Shown: piece by piece, positions 6,581 through 13,321 of the stretch
Layout: each line of letters starts with the position of its first letter
Numbering within the stretch: the first letter of the stretch is position 1
From: CBFGTA01 sp965651595
GTDB taxonomy: Bacteria; Actinomycetota; Actinomycetes; S36-B12; UBA10799
Reading direction: 5' to 3'
DNA: 19,614 bases
NCBI GenBank assembly: GCA_965651595.1
Contig: CBFGTA010000035.1
Span: 1 to 19,614, forward strand
Made by a program: the position numbers and the translations under genes
Notes under the pieces: generated by a model
Databases searched by the model: none
The model's input: only the letters and a program-made list of their open reading frames with translations
Told to the model about the DNA's origin: nothing

Positions 6581-7363
6581 CTATTCCGCCACGAATGCGC
6601 CATCAGTGTCATCCAATACGGGCAATCCCGCCCGACGCACGAGGTGGCTCACGTAGTCGCTCGCTGGGTCAGCGGCAAGGTCGGCCAGGGTCCCCATCTG
6701 CACGATTGAGCCGTCTTCGATTATGGCGACGCGGTCGGAGAATGACCAGGCTTCCGCAGGATTGTGGGTCACCATCAGACACGGTCCGGCAAACGCTCGC
6801 AGGTGGGCGAGCAGTTCACTCTGAACTTGCGCTCGGGTGCGGATGTCGAGTGCGGCGAGCGGCTCATCGAGCAGAAGCAGGCGGGGTTCAGGTGCCAAAG
6901 CACGCGCTAGCGCCACCCTTTGTGCCTGGCCGCCGGAAAGTTGCCGCGGCCTGAGGCGCGCGAGGTGGCCAACGCCGAGGCGAGTGAGCCAGTGCTCAGC
7001 GCGCTCCCGCGCCTCCCGATCTGAACAACCACCTGCCGACAACCCAAACGCCACGTTGTCGACGACATCGAGGTGCGGGAACAGGCGGTAGTTCTGGAAG
7101 ACCAACCCGACTGCGCGATCGCCTGGCTCCACAAAGCGCCCGGACGGGCCGCCATCAAGAGTCTTGCCTCCCATCAGGATTTCACCGTCGTCGATCGGAA
7201 CCAGTCCCGCGACAGCACGCAACAAAGTCGTCTTGCCGGACCCGTTAGGCCCCAGGAGACACGTGATGTGCCCGGGAGCCACCGAGAGGTTGGCCCTGAG
7301 TCGGAAAGTTCCGCGGCTGGCGACGACACCAGTGAGTTCAAGACCTGCCGAAGGTGTGATCAC
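6581..7363 (-). CDS. modC: Molybdate ABC transporter ATP-binding protein ModC
   Basis: This is the ATPase of the molybdate importer, acting at the cytoplasmic face with ModB. Walker A is GPNGSGKT (38-45), the Q-loop is FQN (Gln90), the signature is LSGGQ (142-146), Walker B is LLLLDEP (162-168), and the H-loop is in MVTHN. The start GTG 7363 gives a GTGA overlap with the modB stop, like the other junctions in this operon; ATG 7384 is an alternative. At ~260 residues it ends soon after the ATPase domain (SHLVRRAGLPVLDD) and lacks the C-terminal Mop domain that many ModC proteins carry. A Mop domain is present instead in the first gene of the operon. Confidence 0.9.
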   Translation of the reverse strand: MITPSAGLELTGVVASRGTFRLRANLSVAPGHITCLLGPNGSGKTTLLRAVAGLVPIDDGEILMGGKTLDGGPSGRFVEPGDRAVGLVFQNYRLFPHLDVVDNVAFGLSAGGCSDREARERAEHWLTRLGVGHLARLRPRQLSGGQAQRVALARALAPEPRLLLLDEPLAALDIRTRAQVQSELLAHLRAFAGPCLMVTHNPAEAWSFSDRVAIIEDGSIVQMGTLADLAADPASDYVSHLVRRAGLPVLDDTDGAFVAE

Positions 7364-8211
7364 CGGAATCCCGTTCCAATCCATCGGCTGCGCAGGGCGA
7401 CGAGCACCACCACACACACGGCCAAGAGAACGAGGCTGAGGGCGATGGCAGCGGTTGGGTTGTGCTCCAAGGCTGAGTAGATCTCGATGGGCATGGTTTG
7501 GGTGCGCCCTACCAACGCGCCCGCGAACGTGACAGTGGCGCCGAACTCGCCGAGAGCACGAGCCCAGCACAGTACAGCGCCAGCGGCGATAGCAGGAGCC
7601 GCCAACGGCAAGGACACTCGGCGAAACGTATACCAGGACGATCCTCCGAGCACAATCGCCGCTTCCTCGTACTCTCGGTCACTGCTGCGGAAGGCGGCCT
7701 CGACCGCGACGATGAGAAACGGCATCGAAACGAACACCTGAGCCATCACCACGGCCGCGCTGGTGAATGGGATCGTCACCCCGAACACGTCGTACAGGGG
7801 TCCTCCCACCAATCCGTCGCGGCCGAAGCCGAGCAGGAGGGCGACACCACCCACAACCGGCGGCAGTACCAAGGGGACGATCACGAGAGCCCGCACCACT
7901 TGCGACCCGGAGAACTCCGCGCGAGCGAGCACCCATGCCAAAGGAACACCGATGACGACACTGATAGCGGTGGCAGCAGTAGCGGTCCAGATCGACAACC
8001 ACAGTGCTGACAGCACCCCGTCAGAAGTCAGCACAGGCCAGAGTTGGGTCCACGGCGCGCCCACGAACAGGGCCACGAGGGGGAGCAGGAGGAACAGGAA
8101 CCCGATTCCGGCGGGGACTAACAACACCGTCGGGATCACCCGCATCCCGGTCCGGCGACTGCGGGAGCGCTGGATCGGCTGCTTCGGTGGGCGTGCGGTG
8201 GTGACGCTCAT
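7360..8211 (-). CDS. modB: Molybdate ABC transporter permease ModB
   Basis: This 283-residue permease has about six membrane segments after a basic cytoplasmic N-terminus. It carries the EAA loop that docks to ModC (EEAAIVLGGSSWYTFRRVSLPLAAPA, around residue 180-205), followed by GEFGATVTFAG, a typical ModB signature. It overlaps modA by 4 bp upstream (8208-8211) and modC by 4 bp downstream. The complex moves molybdate (possibly tungstate) across the cytoplasmic membrane. Confidence 0.93.
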   Translation of the reverse strand: MSVTTARPPKQPIQRSRSRRTGMRVIPTVLLVPAGIGFLFLLLPLVALFVGAPWTQLWPVLTSDGVLSALWLSIWTATAATAISVVIGVPLAWVLARAEFSGSQVVRALVIVPLVLPPVVGGVALLLGFGRDGLVGGPLYDVFGVTIPFTSAAVVMAQVFVSMPFLIVAVEAAFRSSDREYEEAAIVLGGSSWYTFRRVSLPLAAPAIAAGAVLCWARALGEFGATVTFAGALVGRTQTMPIEIYSALEHNPTAAIALSLVLLAVCVVVLVALRSRWIGTGFR

Positions 8212-8957
8212 GGGGCATCAAATCCCGCATTGCGCAACGCTGACTGACCGTCTGGTCCGACGACGAACGCCACGAACAGGCGAGCGACTTCGTTGCCTTG
8301 AGCCAGTCGGGTCACGGCGATGGGATAGGACGTGAAGGCGTTGTCGGCGGCGGGAATAGGAATCGTGTCGACCCGCTCGCCTGCGGCCCGAACGTCGGTC
8401 ACGTACACGAGCCCAGCGTCGGCCTGTCCGAGCATCACCTTAGTCATGACTGCTGCCACGTTCGGCTCACGGCTGACTGGAGCGACGTCTAGTCGGGCCC
8501 GCGAGAAGATCACTTCGGCCGCTGCCCCGCACGGTTGCCGCACCTGGCACAGGACGGTCGACACCGTGGGCTTGGCCAGATCCGAGATTGCCCCGACTTG
8601 GCCCGGGTTGTCGGGCGGCGTGGCGATGACCATGGAGTTGCGGGCGATCACGGTCGGATCCGCCGCGTTGCCAGCCGCGACGACCGCATCCATGGTCGCG
8701 GAGCTCGCGGCGGCGAAAACATCGACCGGAGCGCCCTGGTTGACTTGCGCCGCCAACGACGCGCTGCCGCCGTAGTTGATCTGCACACGAGTGCCGGGAT
8801 TTGCGGCTTCAAACTCCGCCCGCAACTGCTCGAACGCTGGCCGTAACGACGTCGCCGCCGAGACTGTGATGGTTGAACCGGACGGGCCCGAGCAGGCCGT
8901 GGCGACTGCCACCAGTGTTCCGGCAACGGCCAGGGATCCGAGCAGGCGGATCTTCAC
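8208..8957 (-). CDS. modA: Molybdate-binding lipoprotein ModA
   Basis: This 249-residue substrate-binding protein has a lipoprotein signal: basic start, hydrophobic core and lipobox VATAC with Cys22 as the lipid attachment site. The mature part opens with ITVSAATSLRPAFEQL, a standard ModA motif whose serines bind the oxyanion. It continues with VDVFAAASSATMDAV, NSMVIATP, GQADAGLVYVTDV and YPIAVT, all typical. It is anchored outside the membrane and delivers molybdate to ModBC. Its ATG overlaps the upstream regulator stop by 4 bp (8954-8957). Confidence 0.94.
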   Translation of the reverse strand: MKIRLLGSLAVAGTLVAVATACSGPSGSTITVSAATSLRPAFEQLRAEFEAANPGTRVQINYGGSASLAAQVNQGAPVDVFAAASSATMDAVVAAGNAADPTVIARNSMVIATPPDNPGQVGAISDLAKPTVSTVLCQVRQPCGAAAEVIFSRARLDVAPVSREPNVAAVMTKVMLGQADAGLVYVTDVRAAGERVDTIPIPAADNAFTSYPIAVTRLAQGNEVARLFVAFVVGPDGQSALRNAGFDAP

Positions 8958-9379
8958 GGGGCACCTCGCCGGTGTGCGGTGGGAATCTCTACGGCCACAT
9001 TGGTCGACTTGACGGCCGCCACGGCTAGCACGCCCGGCTCCAGGCCGAGCTCGTCGGCGGCTTCCCGACTCATCAGGGATACAAAACGGTGAGGCCCACT
9101 CTGGATCTCCACGCGGGCCATTACCGTATCGCGCAGGACACTGGTGACGAGTCCGCTGAAGCGGTTGCGCATCGAGTGTCCAACGACTGCTGACTCGATC
9201 GGAGCGTCCACGGCATCGCTGAGGGACTGGGCAAGTTGAGCCAGATCGGCGCCGTCAACGGCCTGGCGGCCAGCATCGTCGACAGTCAGCCGGACGCGAC
9301 CGGAGTCGGCCCAGCGTCGGAGGGTGTCATCACTGACTCCCAGCAACTCGGCGGCGTCTCGAATGCGATAGTTCGGCAT
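8954..9379 (-). CDS. HTH-Mop (TOBE) molybdate-responsive regulator
   Basis: This 141-residue protein joins an excisionase/MerR-like helix-turn-helix (YRIRDAAELLGVSDDTLRRWADSGRV, residues ~4-30) to one Mop/TOBE domain from about residue 70 (SMRNRFSGLVTSVLRDTVMARVEIQSG, then ADELGLEPGVLAVAAVKSTNVAVE). Mop domains bind molybdate. As the first gene of the regulator-modABC operon it is the probable molybdate sensor, doing the job of ModE with a different DNA-binding domain. ATG 9379 is preferred; GTG 9385 is in frame two codons earlier. The Mop domain could also serve as molybdate storage. Confidence 0.88.
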   Translation of the reverse strand: MPNYRIRDAAELLGVSDDTLRRWADSGRVRLTVDDAGRQAVDGADLAQLAQSLSDAVDAPIESAVVGHSMRNRFSGLVTSVLRDTVMARVEIQSGPHRFVSLMSREAADELGLEPGVLAVAAVKSTNVAVEIPTAHRRGAP

Positions 9380-9495
9380 ACTCACCCGGGCGAGGTCGAC
9401 CTTCGGGGCCGCGTCGTCCGACCTCCCTTCGTGATCAGCTGTGACTGCCGGAGTCGACCATTGGGGCGACCGAGCCGACGCACGAGCTCCACTCT

Positions 9496-9514
9496 ATCCC
9501 GCATATGCTGGGAT
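9496..9514. promoter_or_regulatory. Candidate mod operator palindrome
   Basis: The block atcccgcatatgctgggat has a perfect 8-bp core palindrome (GCATATGC, 9501-9508) and inverted outer blocks ATCCC/GGGAT offset by one base. It lies ~120 bp upstream of the regulator-modABC operon. A short inverted repeat, gggtc-aaaa-gaccc (9519-9532), is adjacent. Position and symmetry suggest a binding site for the HTH-Mop protein, but there is no direct evidence. Confidence 0.4.
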
Positions 9515-9580
9515 TCCAGGGTCAAAAGACCCGCATGTGAGGAATGCCGTAGGGTTGAGTCGCCTTGTGTGCGGCTCCGG

Positions 9581-9642
9581 ATGGATGCGGTCGGGAGTCG
9601 ACGAACTCCGGCGGTCGAGCACATCCAGCTACCGGCATCCAT
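9581..9642. repeat. 8-bp inverted repeat enclosing a smaller hairpin
   Basis: ATGGATGC (9581-9588) and GCATCCAT (9635-9642) are perfect inverted repeats that enclose a possible small ggagt/actcc hairpin. The intergenic stretch 9540-9775 holds no convincing gene. The role of this structure is unknown and it may be chance. Confidence 0.25.
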
Positions 9643-9775
9643 TGCAGTAACGGGTATTTGTCACGGGACCTCGGACCCATCTGTGCCTGGGACTTTGGTT
9701 GTTGATTCGGGTTGAGGGCCAAATTTTGTGGTCTGAGCTCTTGCCCTAGCCGAGTTCGGTGGCTTGGCTACCAGT

Positions 9776-9886
9776 ATGACCAGCGCAGAGCTGTCCGCCC
9801 TTCATGTCCCCGCACTGCGGCCGTCGCGGCCGATGATGGCGGCCATGTCGGTAGCGTGTTGTTGCTGTTGTCGTTGTTGTTGCTAG
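9776..9886 (+). CDS. Poly-cysteine leader peptide (putative cysteine attenuator)
   Basis: This 36-residue ORF starts at ATG 9776 and ends in ACCCCCRCCC just before TAG (9884-9886), giving eight cysteines in the last nine codons. Six of the eight are TGT and two TGC. A run like this is far beyond chance in GC-rich DNA. In mycobacteria, short ORFs with terminal poly-Cys tracts are known to couple cysteine supply to expression of downstream sulfur genes, and this ORF has the same design. It sits 239 bp before a sulfide:quinone oxidoreductase gene on the same strand, and the spacer holds several possible stem-loops. No good Shine-Dalgarno is visible, so translation may be leaderless; internal Met codons 20, 21 and 24 are alternative starts. 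Confidence 0.8.
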   Translation: MTSAELSALHVPALRPSRPMMAAMSVACCCCCRCCC

Positions 9887-10120
9887 CCGCGGCTCCCCAG
9901 TGACTCGCCGGGCGGCACCACCGCTCAGTATCGGTGGCTGACCGTGGCTGGCTGTCCCACCCACGGCCCCACAGACTTACCCGACTTACGGTAGCGGGCA
10001 GTTCCCGTGCTCGCTTCGGGTGTCTGCACGGAACTTCTTCCCGTCACCGAATGCATCTGAATCAGTTGCATGTCCATCGAAATGTGCCCATCGAACCGCG
10101 CCGGCTCGGCGCAGAAGGAA
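9887..10120 (+). promoter_or_regulatory. Leader region with possible attenuation stem-loops
   Basis: Between the poly-Cys ORF and the SQR gene three short inverted repeats can form hairpins: CCACCG/CGGTGG (9918-9923 with 9932-9937), CCGTGG/CCACGG (9942-9947 with 9961-9966) and CCGTGC/GCACGG (10005-10010 with 10026-10031). None has a classical U-run, so a Rho-dependent or translational mechanism is more plausible than intrinsic termination. The region ends with the SQR Shine-Dalgarno agaagga (10113-10119). Which structures form is inference. Confidence 0.4.
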
Positions 10121-10125
10121 TCATC

Positions 10126-11325
10126 ATGTCCCGTTCTCACCACCAGATCGTCATCATCGGCGCCGGCAATGCTGGCCTCAGCGTTGCTGCTCGACTGCGG
10201 CGGGCTGGCGCCCCAGATGTCGCCGTCATCGACCCGTCGACGGTGCACTACTACCAGCCCCTGTGGACGCTCGTCGGCGGCGGTCGCGCCAAGGCTGCCG
10301 ACAGTGCCCGCCCCCAGCGGTCACTCATCCCTCGCGGTGTCGAGTGGATCCAGGCGGCTGCCACAGCCGTCGATCCCGACCAGCGAATCGTCGAACTCGA
10401 CAATGGTGAGTCGGTCACCTACGACTTCCTCGTCGTCAATCCCGGGATTGGACTCGACTGGGACGACGTTCCCGGACTGCAAGAGACCCTCGGCCACAAC
10501 GGAGTTTCGAGCAACTACGACTATGCGCTCGCGCCCAAGACGTGGGACTTCATTCGGCGCACGCGCAGCGGAACGGCCGTGTTCGCCATGCCGAGTGGAC
10601 CCATCAAGTGCGCCGGGGCTCCGCAGAAGATCGCTTACTTGGCGGCCGACTATTGGCGCCAGCAGGGGGTACTCGACAATATTCGGGTGCTACTCGTGCT
10701 GCCCACCCCGACGATCTTCGGTGTTCCGGTTTTCGCCCAGGCATTGGAGAAGGTTGCGGCCGGATACGGCATTGAAGTGCGTTACAGCAGTGAGGTGGTC
10801 GAGATCGATGGGGCAGCGCGGTCGGCAGTGATTCGGGACCTCGCAGCCGACACGAAGGAGTCGGTCGAGTTCGACGTTCTCCACACCGCGCCACCCCAAA
10901 GTGCCCCCGACTGGATCAAGCAGTCGCCCCTGGCCGACCCGGCCAACCCCAAGGGCTATGTGGAAGTCGACAAGCACACGCTCCAGCACGTTCGCTACCC
11001 CGAGATCTTCTCCCTCGGGGATGCGTCCAACACCCCTAACTCCAAGACCGGCGCGGCCATCCGCAAACAAGCGCCAGTGGTGGTGAGTAACCTGATTGCT
11101 ACTCGAGCCGGGCAGCCGCCCGCCGGCCACTACGACGGCTATGGCGCGTGCCCGCTGACGACCTCGCGCAACCGCATGCTGCTCGCGGAGTTCGACTACA
11201 GCTTGCAGCCGCAACCCTTCACCCACCTCATCGACACCACCAAGCCCCGTCGCGACATGTGGCTGTTGAAGAAGTACGGCCTGCCCGCCCTGTACTGGAA
11301 CGTCATTCTGAAGGGACGCGGCTAG
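10126..11325 (+). CDS. sqr: Sulfide:quinone oxidoreductase (SQOR-like)
   Basis: This 399-residue FAD enzyme oxidises sulfide and passes electrons to the quinone pool at the inner face of the membrane. The N-terminal dinucleotide-binding motif is IVIIGAGNAGLSVAARL (~8-24). The two redox cysteines used for persulfide relay are present: Cys162 in GPIKCAGAPQK and Cys342 in YDGYGACPLTTSRNR. The latter region continues LLAEFDY and ends in LPALYWN, as in mitochondrial-type SQOR. The FAD-contacting FSLGDASN is at 295-302. A longer frame to 9934 exists, but ATG 10126 is preceded by agaagga and begins at the fold. Upstream lies a poly-Cys leader, suggesting cysteine-linked control. The stop codon overlaps that of the convergent molybdoenzyme gene. 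Confidence 0.92.
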   Translation: MSRSHHQIVIIGAGNAGLSVAARLRRAGAPDVAVIDPSTVHYYQPLWTLVGGGRAKAADSARPQRSLIPRGVEWIQAAATAVDPDQRIVELDNGESVTYDFLVVNPGIGLDWDDVPGLQETLGHNGVSSNYDYALAPKTWDFIRRTRSGTAVFAMPSGPIKCAGAPQKIAYLAADYWRQQGVLDNIRVLLVLPTPTIFGVPVFAQALEKVAAGYGIEVRYSSEVVEIDGAARSAVIRDLAADTKESVEFDVLHTAPPQSAPDWIKQSPLADPANPKGYVEVDKHTLQHVRYPEIFSLGDASNTPNSKTGAAIRKQAPVVVSNLIATRAGQPPAGHYDGYGACPLTTSRNRMLLAEFDYSLQPQPFTHLIDTTKPRRDMWLLKKYGLPALYWNVILKGRG

Positions 11326-13166
11326 ATCGGCATGCGGTAGCCGAAGAACTCGTGGTCTTCGTTGTACCCACCCTGCCCAGCTCCCAGGTGGTCGAAGCTA
11401 TCGACGAACTCGATGGCTTCGATCCACTTCACCTGTTTGAAGCCCAGCTCGGCCTCGTCGCGCAGGCGCAATGGCGCCCCATGTGTCACGCTGAGCGGCT
11501 CGCCGTTCATCTCGTACGCCAGGATCGTCAACTCGTGACTCATGTTTTCGATCTTGTGGCAGTCGTAGTACCGGCCCCCGTCGGGTCCTTGCGAGAAGGA
11601 GTAGAAGACGACCCATCGTGCCTGGGGAAGCGGCTGGACGACTTCGAGCACTGAACGCATGGGGACTCCGCTCCATTCGGCAACCCCCGACCAACCTTGA
11701 ATGCAGTAGTGCTGCGTGATCTGTTCTTGTCGACCAATTTCGTGGAGCTGTTGGAGGGAAAGTTCGACCGGGTTCTCGACCAGGCCGTCGATACGCAGGG
11801 CGTAGTGGTTGAAGTTGTCAGCGAGGTGGCTGGCGTACCCGGCCGACCGGGGCGGCTCACCGTTGGGCCACAGGTACGGGGAGATGTCCTTCTTTTGATA
11901 GGTGGCGCGGGGGTCCCACCACTCCATGGCCCCTTTGAGCCAGCCGATCAGGAATCGCCCGGCCTTCTGTACGTGACGGGGGTGACTAATCGTGAACGGT
12001 GACGCCCACAGCCAAGCGCCGATGAGCGCCCCGAGCCACAGCCCGAACCAGAACAGCGCCCACATGGACGTTCCGTCACTGCCCAGAGTGATGTGGTTGA
12101 GGTTGCCAATCAAGCCGGTCGCAAACACCATCGTGACGTGGACGGCGACAAAGCCGATGAACCACAACAGGACACAGAAGTGGATGCTGCGGGCGACTTG
12201 CCGGTTCAACGGGCCCCGGCCGGTTCCGAACTTGCCAGCGATAGCAGGCGCCTGGAGGAGTCCGGTGATGATCGCTAGTGGTGCGGCAATGAACACGGTG
12301 ATGAAGTAGGTCAGTAGTTGCGCCCCGTTGTACTGGGTCCAGCCTTCGTTGGCGGGGAAGTCAAGAGACAGGTACTGGACGATCGTTGATAGCGCGTTGG
12401 GGAACACGTCCCAACCTTGCGGAACCAGCCGCTGCCATTGGCCGGTGCTGAACAACAGAATGTAGAAGACGATCCCATTGACCACCCACAGCAGATCAAA
12501 ACTGAAATGCCACCAGCGGGCCAGTCCGATCGAGTGACGGAAACCGGGAATGCCGAGCCACTTCGGGAGCGCCACCGAATCGTCCTTGGCCGTCCATACT
12601 CGATACGGCTCGCTGGGGTCCAAGCGGTCAGCCGGAACGGGTCCGCGCAAACGCATCCACTCGGTTCCCGGGCGGCTGCCGGACCTCAGGTACAGACGAG
12701 GATGATCGGCCAGGATCTGCAGTCCCGCCCGCATGATGAACATCATGAACATCAGGTTGAGGAAGTGCTGCCATCGCAGCCATGCAGGGAACCCAGACTC
12801 GACTGGCGGAACAAAACTGTCGGCGGTTCCGGGGAACGTAGCGATAAACTCCTGCATCCACGGGTAGGTGCGCAATTGCTGGGCGACGGCCACCCCGACC
12901 AGTGCGGCGGCTGCACCAATCGGCAGCATCCACAGAATCTTGAACCACCGTTTACCGATCCGAATCTGCGGCATGCGAGCGTACTGCTGCTCGATCCCGC
13001 CAGCCCACCGGTCGACATCGATACGGTCAGTGCTGGTGCCTTGATTGGCCGACGTCGTCAGTTGTGCCCTCAACTGATCAAGGTGATCGCCCGGCCCCGT
13101 GGATTCGGTGGCGGGGGGCTCCGAATCGGGGTCTGATGTCTGTCGGTCACGCTCGTGGCTAGCCAT
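11322..13166 (-). CDS. Cytochrome b / sulfite-oxidase-fold molybdoenzyme fusion
   Basis: This 614-residue protein joins a membrane cytochrome b domain to a molybdopterin (sulfite oxidase/YedY-like) domain. Residues 1-70 are a hydrophilic lead. Hydrophobic segments then lie near 76-96, 131-150, 219-240, 282-304, 327-350 and 366-388, with probable haem-ligand histidines among His134, His220, His329 and His343. The molybdenum domain covers ~445-614: HYCIQGWSGVAEWSGVPM carries the likely Mo-ligating Cys488, and HGAPLRLRDEAELGFKQVKWIEAIEFVD is the family's substrate/cofactor signature. In most bacteria these two parts are separate proteins (YedZ/YedY or cytochrome b561 partners). No Tat signal is seen, so the side of the membrane is not settled. 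The ATG is preceded by gaggagc. The substrate is unknown; sulfite or another S-/N-oxide is possible given the SQR neighbour. Confidence 0.85.
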   Translation of the reverse strand: MASHERDRQTSDPDSEPPATESTGPGDHLDQLRAQLTTSANQGTSTDRIDVDRWAGGIEQQYARMPQIRIGKRWFKILWMLPIGAAAALVGVAVAQQLRTYPWMQEFIATFPGTADSFVPPVESGFPAWLRWQHFLNLMFMMFIMRAGLQILADHPRLYLRSGSRPGTEWMRLRGPVPADRLDPSEPYRVWTAKDDSVALPKWLGIPGFRHSIGLARWWHFSFDLLWVVNGIVFYILLFSTGQWQRLVPQGWDVFPNALSTIVQYLSLDFPANEGWTQYNGAQLLTYFITVFIAAPLAIITGLLQAPAIAGKFGTGRGPLNRQVARSIHFCVLLWFIGFVAVHVTMVFATGLIGNLNHITLGSDGTSMWALFWFGLWLGALIGAWLWASPFTISHPRHVQKAGRFLIGWLKGAMEWWDPRATYQKKDISPYLWPNGEPPRSAGYASHLADNFNHYALRIDGLVENPVELSLQQLHEIGRQEQITQHYCIQGWSGVAEWSGVPMRSVLEVVQPLPQARWVVFYSFSQGPDGGRYYDCHKIENMSHELTILAYEMNGEPLSVTHGAPLRLRDEAELGFKQVKWIEAIEFVDSFDHLGAGQGGYNEDHEFFGYRMPI

Positions 13167-13302
13167 GTTGCTCCTCGAGTCCGTTCGCCCCAGTTGGTGA
13201 CAGCAGAAGCGAAGATCACTTCACTGCTATGCTCCACGACCACCAAGCCGAGGTCAAATCCAGACAGGCGCCAAACGTCCCGGGTTTAATCCCATCGCCT
13301 GG

Positions 13303-13321
13303 CCTAGCTGCTGCAGCTAGG
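13303..13321. terminator. Palindrome at the end of the radical SAM gene
   Basis: CCTAGCTGC-t-GCAGCTAGG is a perfect dyad spanning the stop codon (13317-13319) of the leftward radical SAM gene. As RNA it can form a 7-bp stem with a 5-nt loop. No U-run follows, so it may be a weak terminator or a protein site at the upstream edge of the molybdoenzyme promoter region. The 13167-13316 gap holds no gene. Confidence 0.35.

Noticed and set aside
7382..7570. Long N-terminal extension of ModC.
   Set aside because: It overlaps modB heavily and encodes Arg/His-rich sequence typical of a shadow frame. The GTGA overlap at 7360-7363 fits the operon pattern.
9522..9722. Minus-strand 66-residue frame in the mod-sqr gap.
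   Set aside because: It has no ribosome binding site and no domain, and its composition is like random translation. It overlaps the palindromic upstream region.
9934..10125. Upstream extension of the SQR frame to 9934.
   Set aside because: The extension lacks similarity to the family and covers the leader hairpins. ATG 10126 has a good Shine-Dalgarno and begins right before the FAD motif.
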